From: Mycosarcoma maydis
Lineage: Eukaryota; Basidiomycota; Ustilaginomycetes; Ustilaginales
Assembly (NCBI RefSeq): GCF_000328475.2
Contig: NC_026479.1
Location: 1,488,001-1,552,000, forward strand
Direction: 5' to 3'
DNA: 64,000 bases
Below the pieces are notes generated by a model. The model made no database searches, had not been told where the DNA came from, and worked only from the letters and a program-made list of their open reading frames with translations. The position numbers and the translations under genes were made by a program. Shown one piece after another: positions 40,501 through 49,669 of the stretch; the first letter of the stretch is position 1; each line of letters begins with the position of its first letter.

Positions 40501-41626
40501 CCATCCACGCTTCCTGTACATGTACCTCGATGCGCTCTTCGACCGAGACCCGCAACAAGTGACGCCCTTCTGCGATGTTCAGGTCAAGCTGTATGCCGAG
40601 TACGAAGCTGGTCGACTGATGCCGTACCTTCGTGCCATGTCGTCGTTCTACAGCTTTGAAACGGCTTATGCCATCTGTGAGGAGCACGACTACGTTCCCG
40701 AAATGGTCTTCCTACTTGGAAGGGTAGGCGACAACAAGCGCGCACTCTCACTCATCATCGAGCGACTGGGCGATGTGGAACGAGCGATCGACTTCGCCAA
40801 GGAGCAGAACGACGATGATCTGTGGGAAGATCTGCTGGGCTATTCCGAATCTCGACCTGTCTTCATCCGAGGCCTGCTTGAAAATGTTGGTGCCGAGATT
40901 GACCCGATCCGACTGATCAGGCGCATCAAGAACGGGTTGGAGATCCCTGGGCTAAAAGCGGCGCTGATCAAGATCCTGTCGGATTTCACGCTGCAGATCA
41001 GCTTGTTGGAAGGGTGCGAGGCGATCCTCAGCCACGATACAAAGGTGTTGTCCGACGAGTTGCAGAGGTCGCAGTTGTACGCGAGCTACGTGGACAATGA
41101 TTCGGTTTGCAATGTGTGCGATGCAAGCCTGTTTGCCGCCAAGGGCAAGGTGGGTGCAGGAAAACGTGTGGATACATATACCGCGGCCAGACAGCCAAGG
41201 GTGGTGGTATATTTATGTGGGCACGTTCATCACTTGACGTGTCTTCTGCCACCTGCGAATGTGCCTGCGGTGAAACCGAATGATACGCTGTCGACGGAAC
41301 TCAAGTGCACTGCAACTCAGGCGTTTGCAAGCACCCCGAGCATCAGGCAGCGTTGGAAGCGCGTACAACACTCGTATGCTGACTTGGAGCAACAAGAGGC
41401 ATTGGATCCAGGTCCAAAGCCACTCGGTGCGACAAATCAGATCTCACAAGCCTCGCTGGAGCTGTCCACCTACGGACCGCTCCAGCGTGCCCAAGATGCC
41501 GTATCAATCTTCCAAGCGCGGCTGAGATACGAAGCGAGACTTCGGTCGACGCTGGTCGGTAAAAAAGGCTGTCCTACCTGTCGCAGGGACGGACTGAGTA
41601 TGCAGCAGGGTGGTATGTCGACATGA
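37550..41626 (+). CDS. VPS41: VPS41, HOPS tethering complex subunit
   Basis: Single exon, 1358 aa; yeast Vps41 is 992. The first 340 residues are acidic, low complexity and end in a long DE repeat. A beta-propeller region follows (about 340-640: KYSRVKGGVSDVLKRDTASA, TASILDLVIDNTSDFVAAAS, GWIWTTRW-like strands), then the clathrin-heavy-chain-type alpha-solenoid (about 735-1180: HVEWLLERQRFQEALIKIEA, YIRNRQPGKALQYYLRLRR). The C-terminal RING-H2 has CNVC near residue 1187, LCGHVHHLTC, and a final CPTC. HOPS drives fusion at the vacuole, and Vps41 also serves the AP-3 pathway; this is family knowledge. The solenoid and RING are diagnostic. Confidence 0.92.
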   Translation: MTSPEETVKLADEIRQRQAVDLHFPTFSTRGFGRRDRPALRPTPLQNDDTMTSSNDIAAVRNADDDDSHTPHEDAASADDREQPVILPDDDDEEAGNLEMDYVPSEPAQDDSNNDHETAEEPSKDPDQGLSLAAEILAAAASPGPTSPRRRTHKRRPDALKRTESTSSAGKASISSLDSLLTSPVPRRKRPSLSKGESSRDSQAEAASKKRMTVLLEGEMPESEQGLAPDVKYEDLEEDLGIDSRPKLSSTHPEDANKTTETLPQQQHSSEILAQHRVGDDLNQDDEAVESQSHESDDKDDLGSSEDEDKDEDEDEDEDEDEDEDEDEDEDEDVEPSLKYSRVKGGVSDVLKRDTASAFALSSRFMALGTHAGMIYILDIDGNLVKGFRLHTASILDLVIDNTSDFVAAASMDGLVSISALATAEQYVFDFKRPMRCISLEPNFGRKSSRAFVCGGMAGSLTQREKSWFGHKETVLDSGEGPIWTTRWRGNLIAWASDKGVRVYDTDAKQRISFISSPSKHVRGDLHRCTLYWQDDRTLLIAWADHIKVAKVKQKQSSGAIASSGSSTASNSTQNAASALVRVGVPGASTTHPQYYIEITAIFQLDCMISGIAPYGLDYLVLAYVTEDPEDSDDDDDDENQGDRSDLRTFKRREALRPELRIISRAGEELSSDVLSLTDYSRFQCNDYLLIPSIEAHAYSAALLAGRKVRQESTEASQFYVVSPKDIVISKPRDEKDHVEWLLERQRFQEALIKIEAMGRTVAMQNGFDAEEIGKKYLNWLVEEDRYSEAARVASKILGRNVTAWEDWIFLFVEKGKLGLAIPFIPTSDPTLSEVVYDMILAHFLQHDLDKLLETIKEWPSEIYSTPAVVLAIEDRLKSGEGRKSVGREKLLMECLAEIYIRNRQPGKALQYYLRLRRANVFDLIRENNLFTAVQDQALLLIEFEEDLKTRRTHQVSKHGAAIDLLVDHTYSIPIGRVIAQLDSHPRFLYMYLDALFDRDPQQVTPFCDVQVKLYAEYEAGRLMPYLRAMSSFYSFETAYAICEEHDYVPEMVFLLGRVGDNKRALSLIIERLGDVERAIDFAKEQNDDDLWEDLLGYSESRPVFIRGLLENVGAEIDPIRLIRRIKNGLEIPGLKAALIKILSDFTLQISLLEGCEAILSHDTKVLSDELQRSQLYASYVDNDSVCNVCDASLFAAKGKVGAGKRVDTYTAARQPRVVVYLCGHVHHLTCLLPPANVPAVKPNDTLSTELKCTATQAFASTPSIRQRWKRVQHSYADLEQQEALDPGPKPLGATNQISQASLELSTYGPLQRAQDAVSIFQARLRYEARLRSTLVGKKGCPTCRRDGLSMQQGGMST
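38461..38551 (+). repeat. GACGAA hexamer array encoding (DE)n in VPS41
   Basis: About fourteen imperfect GACGAA/GATGAA units lie in frame and encode alternating aspartate and glutamate. Unit length six keeps the reading frame under expansion or contraction. Confidence 0.85.
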
Positions 41627-41762
41627 CACTTTGATCCCTTCTTCTCAACCATTCTGATCGTTGCTTTAGCTCATCGTGATTCTATTACAAGCTTGCTGTT
41701 CATACATGGTGTGTAGAGTTACACGTTGGGATTGCGAGGTGTGTCATAATGAGAATAATTTA

Positions 41763-42575
41763 CTAGGGTCGACGGATGTGGTCAGCGCTATCCTGAGCAG
41801 CAGGTATCGGTAGCCCGTTCCACATGGCTCTTTCCCTATCGCCTTCCGGACCATCGGGAGGATTGGGGGTAAAGAACTTGCACCTCGACTTGAAGGCGTC
41901 TAGGCTTCTTGCACGGATGATGCTCTCCACGGATAATTCGTTGTGCAACTGTCTCGCCAAGGTTTCCGAAGTGTTTTCTGCTCTACTCCACCTATTTTCT
42001 GGTCTGGATTGTGACGCAGATGTTGGATGATAGTCAGCGTCGAGAAGCCGATCCGTACTGTCGGACGTCGAGAGTAGTGGAGTTGGAGCAGGCCGGGCAT
42101 GTTGATCAGCCACTTTGATGCAAAACCTCACCACCTCTTCTCTTCCAATCCAGACATCCACGAGCTCTCTCCAAAACGCGGCGCACGCTCCCGGTGCAGG
42201 TGTGCCGTAGGTGCTCGTGCCCAGATCGATCGAGCTGGCCGAGTTAGTTTTGCTAGAGGAAAGTAGCGAAGGCGACGTGGATTCGCCTAGTGCTCGAGAG
42301 CGTGCAAAACTTCTATTCAGCCGTGTGGTGATACCATCGTCCAGCTGGCGGTACTGTCGGAGTAGCTCTTTGAATTCTCTGATTGCTAGACAGGTGGATG
42401 TTGTGAGGTTCGAGACTTGAGGTGGTGTGAGTGGTTTGAACACCGAGGAAGAGCCGAGTATGACGGGCTCGTATTGAGGTGCGAAGGACGATGATCCGAC
42501 ACCAGAGTATGTGTCTTCGGTAGAAGAGGTGCCCCGGTTGAACCGCGACATCGAGGGCGAAGTCCACGTCGACAT
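41763..42575 (-). CDS. MIX23/Cid2 (CCDC58) family protein
   Basis: From the ATG at 42575 to 41763, 270 aa. Upstream frame lacks an ATG. Family blocks are TCLAIREFKELLRQYRQLDDG with ITTRLNR, ACAAFWRELVDVWIGREEVVR with FCI, and the C-terminal RQLHNELSVESIIRARSLDAF followed by KSRCKFF. These fit the MIX23/caffeine-induced death protein 2 family. MIX23 is an intermembrane-space protein with conserved cysteines that supports mitochondrial protein import; this is family knowledge. The N-terminal 70 residues are serine/threonine-rich and variable, and a serine-rich insertion splits the core. Convergent with VPS41, tandem with DLD2. Confidence 0.75.
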   Translation of the reverse strand: MSTWTSPSMSRFNRGTSSTEDTYSGVGSSSFAPQYEPVILGSSSVFKPLTPPQVSNLTTSTCLAIREFKELLRQYRQLDDGITTRLNRSFARSRALGESTSPSLLSSSKTNSASSIDLGTSTYGTPAPGACAAFWRELVDVWIGREEVVRFCIKVADQHARPAPTPLLSTSDSTDRLLDADYHPTSASQSRPENRWSRAENTSETLARQLHNELSVESIIRARSLDAFKSRCKFFTPNPPDGPEGDRERAMWNGLPIPAAQDSADHIRRP

Positions 42576-43028
42576 TTGGAATGTAGACCGTAGAGTTCCT
42601 AGAAAGCAAGTCGAGGATTGTTCGGAGAGAGGGAGAAAGGTGATGGAGAAGGGAAAGCAAAGGTGCAAGGCTTGCGAATGGGGACACTGCCTAGGCCTAG
42701 GTTAACAAATCTTCCTGAGATCTGCTCAGTCAGTCGTAGCCGAAAAAGCAAACCGAAACCCACCGAACCCAATGTGGAGCTGCACCAAAGACGTCAAGTC
42801 TCATCCCGACTTCCGAGATTTACATTCATATTCATGAATCTGTGATCGTGATAACGTTCGTGATTCGTGATTCACGATTCGCACGTCAGTCACGAGTGAT
42901 TCTCATTCCCGCTCCTCGTGACTTTCCCTTGACTGATCTCGAACGCGCGAGCACAAGCAAACCCCAAAATATAGGGCAAGTTGAATGGAAAGGCCTGTGC
43001 TTTCGTATTGAAGTGGAAAACCTTTGAT
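42576..43028. other. Intergenic between MIX23 and DLD2
   Basis: It contains the MIX23 leader and one ATTCACG/CGTGATT array at about 42842-42898. No gene is seen. Confidence 0.55.
42842..42898. repeat. CGTGATT/ATTCACG heptamer array
   Basis: Units of the shared period-7 motif appear in both orientations, forming a GTGATTCACGATT palindrome-like centre. Confidence 0.75.
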
Positions 43029-44753
43029 CTAAATCTGGATGTACTTGTAGGGGTTCAAGATGCCTTTTGGATCGAAGAGATGCTTGATCTTCTTCATGTA
43101 TTCAATGCTCTCCGGTGTCTTTGAGTATCCGATCTTGGTTGCCTTCATCAGTCCTAAGCCATGCTCTGCGCTGACCGAGCCTTTGACTTGCGAAGTCCAC
43201 TCGTAAATGTATGGCTCGATGATGTTCTCGATTTTTTCATCGTACGATTTGGCCACAATGTTGATGTGCAGATTTCCATCACCAATGTGGCCGTAGCCGC
43301 ACACGGCGCCAACATCTTTATCTTGGCCGTGGATGCCGTGCTCTTCAAAGCGCTGACGCATATCGAGCACTAGCTTGTACATCTTATCGATCGGCATCGA
43401 AAGGTCGTACTTGAACACTTTGCCCATCTTTCCAGCTGCTTCGGGGATGCTCTCGCGTAGAGCCCAGAGGCCCTGCAGTTGTGTCTCGTCTTGAGCGAGT
43501 ACGCCGTCCTGAATCATGCCTTCTTCCATAAGATGCTCAAGGAGAACTTGGAGCTTCTCATCGTCGTGGTCTTTGTTGGACCCGCTGGTCTCGATGAGCA
43601 CGTAGAACGGGTGGCGAGCCTCAAAGGGGTCACGTACATGTGCGGTGGCGTGCTTTTGAACAACGTCGAATGAGGTTTGATCGAAGAACTCGAATGCGGA
43701 TAAAATCTCACCGCAGTGCTTCTTAACTTGTCCAAAGACTGTCTGCACCGCTTCGTACGAGTCGAGCGCAAACACGGCCACGTTGACAGCCGACGGTCGA
43801 CGGGGAGTGATGATCGAGACACCTGTGATGACACCAATGGTTCCCTCGGAGCCGATGAAAAGCTGCTTAAGATCAAAGCCGGTGTTGTCCTTGCGGAGGG
43901 TCGACAAGTTGTCCATGATGGTTCCGTCAGGGAGGACGACCTCGAGACCGAGCACGTTGCCGTGCAAGCTGCCGTAGCGCAAGAATCGGAGACCACCAGC
44001 ATTGGTGGCCACGTTGCCTCCAATGTGACACGAGCCCTTTGCTCCCAGGTCGAGTGGCATCATGTATCCCTTTTCAGCAATGTAATTGTCCAAGCTCTCG
44101 AGGATGCAGCCTGCATCGCAGACGAGCGTACCTGCAACCTCGTCAAACGAACGAATCTGGTTGAGACCACCAAGCTGAAGTACGACCTCGTCAAAGACGG
44201 GCACACCACCTCCAACAAGACCCGTGTTTCCACCCTGCGGAACGACGGCAATGTTGTTGCTATGACAGTACTTCATGATCTTGGAGACTTCCTTTGTCGT
44301 CTTGGGCTTGAGCACCAATCGGGATTTGCCGTGGTACTTGTTCATCCAGTCATTATTGAATGTGTCGAGCTCGTTCGGGTCGACCGTCTGGTACGAAGCA
44401 GCAGACCCGGCTTCGGGCGCAACTGTTGTGAGAATCTGCGAGGGAGAAGGAACGATTTTGGCGAATGCCTCGACGTCGGCCGAAGTGATACTGGCATAGA
44501 GATCAGAGCGGACGACGGTAGCCAAGCCTCGACCAGGCGCAAAACGTCCTTGGCGTCGACGAAAACGCGAGGCGCAGATGGTGTGCGGAGTGAGGTGCGT
44601 CGTGTTGATCGAAGCAACAGAAGCAGAGGTACCGAAGCATCGTGGAAGTGCCGACGCGACGGGTCGAAGTGCACCGGTTTCAACGGCAGCAGGTCGCAAC
44701 AGCTTGGCGAGTGTCCGCCCTGTGGCAGATACTCTTGGTGTGGCGGTAAGCAT
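43029..44753 (-). CDS. Mitochondrial FAD-linked D-2-hydroxyacid (D-2-hydroxyglutarate/D-lactate) dehydrogenase
   Basis: Single exon, 574 aa. The N terminus (about 80 residues) is arginine/alanine-rich, like a mitochondrial presequence. The FAD-binding PCMH fold shows VVPQGGNTGLVGGGVPV, LDLGAKGSCHIGGNVATNAG and IGSEGTIGVITG. The C-terminal domain has CGYGHIGDGNLHINI and the catalytic-type EHGLGLMKA motif. This is the DLD2/AIP2 group, which in yeast oxidises D-2-hydroxyglutarate or D-lactate; which substrate dominates here cannot be told from sequence. It diverges from the PP4 gene across 1.55 kb. Confidence 0.9.
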   Translation of the reverse strand: MLTATPRVSATGRTLAKLLRPAAVETGALRPVASALPRCFGTSASVASINTTHLTPHTICASRFRRRQGRFAPGRGLATVVRSDLYASITSADVEAFAKIVPSPSQILTTVAPEAGSAASYQTVDPNELDTFNNDWMNKYHGKSRLVLKPKTTKEVSKIMKYCHSNNIAVVPQGGNTGLVGGGVPVFDEVVLQLGGLNQIRSFDEVAGTLVCDAGCILESLDNYIAEKGYMMPLDLGAKGSCHIGGNVATNAGGLRFLRYGSLHGNVLGLEVVLPDGTIMDNLSTLRKDNTGFDLKQLFIGSEGTIGVITGVSIITPRRPSAVNVAVFALDSYEAVQTVFGQVKKHCGEILSAFEFFDQTSFDVVQKHATAHVRDPFEARHPFYVLIETSGSNKDHDDEKLQVLLEHLMEEGMIQDGVLAQDETQLQGLWALRESIPEAAGKMGKVFKYDLSMPIDKMYKLVLDMRQRFEEHGIHGQDKDVGAVCGYGHIGDGNLHINIVAKSYDEKIENIIEPYIYEWTSQVKGSVSAEHGLGLMKATKIGYSKTPESIEYMKKIKHLFDPKGILNPYKYIQI

Positions 44754-46307
44754 CGTGTGAAGAGGTAGGGATATCCGACGTGACCAGCGCAGAAGTGTTC
44801 CGAGTAAGATCGAATTCTGAAGGTCGAAAAAGGTGATTGACGAAAGTGATCACAATGGTAAGCGGTTCAGAAAGAAGGTTACAAAAGTCGTGAGTGCAAC
44901 CGTGAATTTTATCTTAATCCACCTACAGCGCTAGAAGCTCTTTCCATTCATTCACGATTATCAAGAAAATAAAATCAACAGTTGGTGAGTATGCTTGCTG
45001 CCGCGATATCGGAGTCATCCCGGCTGGCGCTCGCGTGCTGGTTGTGATTTGAGGCTCAGTGTGTGAGTGGCGCGGATGACGGAAAATTGCCGAAGATCCA
45101 GTCGTAGTCACGAGTTAGCCAGCCTCTTGTGCAACGTGGGCATGGGAGATAGAAATCCGTTCAGGGTCCAGCCAGGCTTTGTATTGCAAGCAAGGTCAAC
45201 AACCGCTCTCACCAGGCGCTTTTGGTCTTGTCTGATCACAGCACTTGGTGCTTGCTGCCTCATCGGCCCGTCCGTCGGGACGATAGCTTGATTAAACTTT
45301 TCGACCTGAAGCCTTGATTCACCGCTTTATTTTGTCAAGCCAGAGGGAATAGTCTTGCCTTCCAAGCTTGAGGCACAATCAGGAATGTGAGCATATGTTT
45401 GCCTCTCGTCAGTGTGACTGTTCAGTTCTCAGCTTGTCGCTCTTATCACACAGGTCAGCGTCTAATAGCCAAGTAAGAGTCTTGCTTGTGCCATCTTGTT
45501 CCTGTGCACATTCACGAGTTTGCTCAAGCGTGCCCATCGTGAATCACGAATCACGAACCCACTCGTGACCGTAACTTGGATGCAGCGATGATCATCACAT
45601 TCACGATTCACGATTCACGATTTCGTATGGAGTCCAGAATCACGAATTCGATGAAAATTCTCAAAAATTCGACTTGCAGAGACGTAAGTTTTTGGGCTGG
45701 CTCGGTCGACACGTCCCTGTGGCAGGCGGCGTGCAATCTACTCGACGTGCAGCTCAACTCCACCAAATTGACCTGACAGTTAAATCTAGCTTCCGTGTTC
45801 TACTCCAGTCGCAATTTCCAGGTCAAACGACCACTGTCCCTTCCATCTCCACCTCGACCTCGACCTTGACCTACGCCGAAAGGCAAGCTTCAATCCTTGA
45901 ATCGTCGCTTCTTATCTGCCCTGGCGCTCACCATCCTAGCTGTAGCGATACTCAGCATCGCATTAGAACGAGGCCTGTCGCGACACTTGTCTCCTTTGTT
46001 TCAATCATTCGACGACATCACATCAGACCAGTCACGCCATCACAGCATCAACTTGTCCCTCACATCTCCGGCTAGCAACATCATCATCTGCCGTCAACAC
46101 ATTTGGCTCTTCCTTGACATCATTTTCTTCGACACCTTGTCTCAGCGGCTTCCTTTGGGACGGTTGTATCTGAGGACACATCCGCACAACGTCCAGTCAG
46201 CCAGACGCGTCAATACGACTTGGCATCACATCCACGAACCCTCTCACATCCCATCCACAACTCTGGAAAGAACAGCGAGACACTGTTACCCTCAAAGCTA
46301 GCCCATC
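44754..46307. other. Long divergent spacer between DLD2 and PPH3
   Basis: 1.55 kb without a supported gene. It holds a heptamer array at about 45536-45650 and a CT-rich stretch before the phosphatase. A 134-codon frame at 45897-46301 lacks an ATG start and is read as long 5' leader sequence. Confidence 0.5.
45536..45650. repeat. ATTCACG heptamer arrays
   Basis: GTGAATCACGAATCACGAA near 45538, and three consecutive ATTCACG units at about 45599-45622, with further single units to 45650. Confidence 0.8.
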
Positions 46308-47225
46308 ATGGGTAGCGATCTCGATCTACAAATCGAGCAACTCAAAAAATGTCAACCTCTCTCTGAAACGCAAGTCAAAGAGCTCTGTCTCAAAGCACGC
46401 GAGATCCTCATCGAAGAAGGCAATGTCCAACACGTCGATGCACCCGTGACGATATGCGGTGACATCCATGGACAGTTTTTCGACCTCATGGAGCTCTTCA
46501 AGCACGGTGGAATGTGTCCCGAGACCAACTACCTATTCATGGGCGACTTTGTCGACCGCGGCTTCTACTCTGTCGAAACGTTTCTGCTGCTATTGGCGTT
46601 GAAGGTGAGATATCCGGATCGGATCACGTTGATACGAGGCAATCACGAGTCGAGACAGATTACGCAGGTGTACGGCTTCTACGACGAATGCGTTCGCAAG
46701 TACGGCAGCGTTAATGTGTGGAGGTACTGTTGCGAGGTGTTTGACTATCTGGCGTTGGGAGCGGTGGTGGATGGACGAGTGTTTTGCGTTCACGGAGGGC
46801 TCTCGCCGAGTATCACTACGTTGGATCAAATCAGAAGCATCGACAGAAAGCAAGAGGTTCCTCACGACGGAGCCATGTGCGATTTGCTCTGGTCCGATCC
46901 CGACGACATCACTGGCTGGGGGATGAGTCCAAGAGGTGCAGGATATCTGTTCGGAGGCGACGTGGTACAGCAATTCGCCCACACCAACGATCTCGACCTG
47001 ATCGCAAGAGCGCATCAGTTGGTGCTTGAGGGGTACAAGTTGATGTTCGACCAGACCATCGTCACGGTCTGGTCAGCACCCAACTACTGCTATCGGTGTG
47101 GTAATGTGGCGAGCATCTTGAAGCTCGACGACGCGCTCAATCAAAAATACGAAACTTTCGACGCTGCGGCACAGGAGGCGCATGGTGTTCCCGCAAAGAG
47201 GCCGGCGCCAGAGTACTTTTTGTAA
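46308..47225 (+). CDS. PPH3: Protein phosphatase 4 catalytic subunit (PPH3)
   Basis: Single exon, 305 aa, close to human PPP4C (307). Metal-site motifs [17 protein letters not shown] and RGNHESRQ are intact, as are VHGGLSPS and the [11 protein letters not shown] segment. It ends in the YFL tail that is carboxymethylated in PP2A-type enzymes. The N-terminal [12 protein letters not shown] and the [10 protein letters not shown]...[13 protein letters not shown] stretches favour PP4 over PP2A or Sit4. PP4 reverses DNA-damage phosphorylation among other roles; this is family knowledge. Convergent with clathrin light chain. Confidence 0.93.
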   Translation: MGSDLDLQIEQLKKCQPLSETQVKELCLKAREILIEEGNVQHVDAPVTICGDIHGQFFDLMELFKHGGMCPETNYLFMGDFVDRGFYSVETFLLLLALKVRYPDRITLIRGNHESRQITQVYGFYDECVRKYGSVNVWRYCCEVFDYLALGAVVDGRVFCVHGGLSPSITTLDQIRSIDRKQEVPHDGAMCDLLWSDPDDITGWGMSPRGAGYLFGGDVVQQFAHTNDLDLIARAHQLVLEGYKLMFDQTIVTVWSAPNYCYRCGNVASILKLDDALNQKYETFDAAAQEAHGVPAKRPAPEYFL

Positions 47226-47652
47226 GGATAGCAGGACACGGTCAGGTGTGTCTTTTATGTACTTGTATGGTTTTCTTTGCTATCAATGTTGCTGTATCAT
47301 TCAGGATCATTCACGATTTACGATTCACGATTTACGCGCTTATTCCGGTGGATGCAACATGAGGTTTGGGGACAATCGGAACGCTATGCTCGATCTGCGG
47401 CAGTATCTTGCAGGAAGCGATCAAGTCGAGGACTCGAGAGCGTCCAACTAACTACCCAGCGCCGACACAAACACACGCTCTTCGGAACGGACGGCTAGAA
47501 TGCACTGTGTTGCCTATGGAGAATAAGAGTGAAAACGTACTGAGATAATCTACAAAAGTCGAGCGCACTTGCAACCGAGCTTGAGCGCTGGCTGTTTGAG
47601 CCAGTGCAACAACCAAGGTCGAGCGCAAGCGTGAAATGTGGTGAAAGCTCGC
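47226..47652. other. Convergent spacer between PPH3 and CLC1
   Basis: It has one heptamer array at about 47308-47336. No gene is seen. Confidence 0.55.
47308..47336. repeat. ATTCACGATTTACG heptamer array
   Basis: Four period-7 units alternate ATTCACG and ATTTACG. Confidence 0.8.
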
Positions 47653-48643
47653 TCAGTACCCAGCAGCACCAGGTGCGCGTTCGCCCTCTCTCCTCAACTT
47701 GAGATACAGCTCCTTCATCCTAGTCAAGTCACTGCTACCCGGACCGGCCCTTGCAATCGTCTTGGACTGGCTATTCTTGAGATCGACCATCTTGGTGACT
47801 CGATCCCACGTAGTACCCTCTGCCAATTCGCGCGTTCGTTCTTCGTGAAACTTGGCTTCGTTTTCCTTGTTGGCCGCAATGTTCTTCTCCTTTTTGGCAT
47901 TGTATTCGGCGTAGAAGTTGTCAATGTCCTGTTCGGCTTTCGAGATGGCCTCTGCCTTCTTGCGTTCATCTTCGGCATCGCGTTTGGCAATCGCGTCCTT
48001 TTGCGTCTCGCGCCATTGGCGCACAGCTTCGGGCTCCTCGGTGGGCTCTTCGTACGAGTAGCTGGGTTGCGAGGCTGGCACAGAGGTAGGTATGACGCGA
48101 GAAGGCGCAGCGGCACGGGCGCTCATCAGATCGTCCTGAAGTTAAGGAAATGCGAACAGAGCAAGGCGCCAGAAAAATGTCAGCTCGTCGCGCGCATCAA
48201 AGTGCTGGAACATTCAGAAGCCAATGAGTCAACGGCTGAATCCGACTTACAGCATCATCGTGGTAGGAACCGCCGTTGGTGTTGGCCGAAGGACCATCAT
48301 CGAGTTCGGGGAAGTTGTGCTCGAACTTGCCCACCTCGTCGTCGACAGCGCGCTGGTTCGAGCTAATGGAAACCGGCGCAGGCTGGTCGTCGAGATCACC
48401 GAACCCAAAACCAGCCGATCCACCGCCACTTGGAGCAGAAGCGGCAGGCAGACCATCATCGTCCAGTGCAGGAAAAGCAGTTGCGGAGCGTTCGAAGTCG
48501 TCTGCGGATGCACCTATGCCTGCCGTATTGGAAGAGCCGAACAGATCGGCGTCGTCCGAGAGCACACCAGCCGCCTCGCGCTCGCGAGCAAGAAAGTCGG
48601 CGGTAGGATCCGACGGTTTGGACTCGCCAAAGTCAAAAGCCAT
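47653..48643 (-). CDS. CLC1: Clathrin light chain
   Basis: Exon 1 is 48643-48251 and exon 2 is 48135-47653, giving 291 aa. The 115-nt intron (GTAAGT donor, TTCAG acceptor, phase 0) joins HDDA to DDLMSARA. The N-terminal half is acidic with [14 protein letters not shown] and [10 protein letters not shown] repeats. The C-terminal half is the heavy-chain-binding coiled coil ([20 protein letters not shown] through [11 protein letters not shown]). It ends in [18 protein letters not shown] and [12 protein letters not shown], typical of fungal light chains. It stabilises the clathrin triskelion in endocytosis and Golgi traffic. Convergent with PPH3. Confidence 0.92.
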
Positions 48644-49669
48644 GGTGAACGAAGCGTCGTGTGCTAGAGACGTGCTGTGAATGTGTGCGACGAAGTGCTT
48701 TTAGTTTTCGATCAAGCGGCAAGCTTGACAATGGTTCTTGGAAAGCGCAGGGACCAGATTATAAGCTTGACAAAAGACAGCTCTTGTGCGTGACAATGTT
48801 GCAGGGTTGAGGCTGAGCAAAGTGTAATGAAAGGCGTTGATGTTGGATGTGGATCAGCAAGTGTTTATGTTGAACGGACTGACCTTTCTTCTACAGTCCA
48901 CGCTGCGGTTGCCCCTCTATGCGTGCGTCTGTGCGCGTCAGGTTAACACTTGTGACTCTATCACTGCGGATTCGTGATTTCGTTGTGCTTGCTGTCGTCG
49001 ATCTTCTGCGCGACCTTCGTGCTTGTCGTATCAGGCGTCACAGCACAGCTTTACACCGTGATCGATTTTTTGTGCATCTACATTTGTTAGCTTCACATCG
49101 ATAGCACATTTCAAATGGACCAACGTGCAAAAAGCAATTCGTGATTCGTGATTCGTGATTCGTGATTGCAGCGCTGCAGACTGATCCAAAATCACAGAAT
49201 CGTGAATCACCAGAATTCAATCACGAATCCGTTCTGTTTCGTATTCTTTTCAGACGTAGCTCACGCCTGCAGAATCTTGTTGCATCGACTACGACTAGCG
49301 ACCAAGCGCTGATCCTGACCAGACCAGAGGTTGTGACTCTCAGCAGACGCTAAAATCGTTTCACGCACGGCATCAAGCACTAGAGGCCGCCGAGGACAGA
49401 TTTCTTGGGAGACATGTGCATTGATGAAGAATGCGAGGGCGCCATCACCTCTAGGGAAAGAGTGTGACTGCAAAATACATGGTGAAAAGGTGGGAGAGCG
49501 AAAGAGAGAGGGGGGAATGCATGTTGGATGATGGTGTACAACAGGCCTCGCAGCAGGCTCTCGCCCTCCTGCACAGCGAGACCGAGTGTTTTTGTTTTTG
49601 GGTGGGGGCAACTGACGAACGACCAAGCATTAGATCACAGTCGTCCTGCGGTGATCAGCTGACGATCGC
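48644..49669. other. Intergenic between CLC1 and RPS11
   Basis: It contains the CLC1 promoter, a heptamer array at 49136-49168 with further units to about 49230, and no supported gene. A 121-codon minus frame at 49261-49626 shows no domain or codon pattern I trust. Confidence 0.5.
49136..49168. repeat. Perfect (ATTCGTG)n array
   Basis: Four consecutive ATTCGTG units; the reverse complement is CACGAAT, a variant of the same family. Confidence 0.85.

Noticed and set aside
43716..44768. 350-codon plus frame opposite DLD2
   Set aside because: Lies fully antisense to a well conserved enzyme and shows no domain.
45897..46301. 134-codon frame before PPH3 with a hydrophobic start
   Set aside because: Begins with TTG rather than ATG and looks like CT-rich leader sequence.
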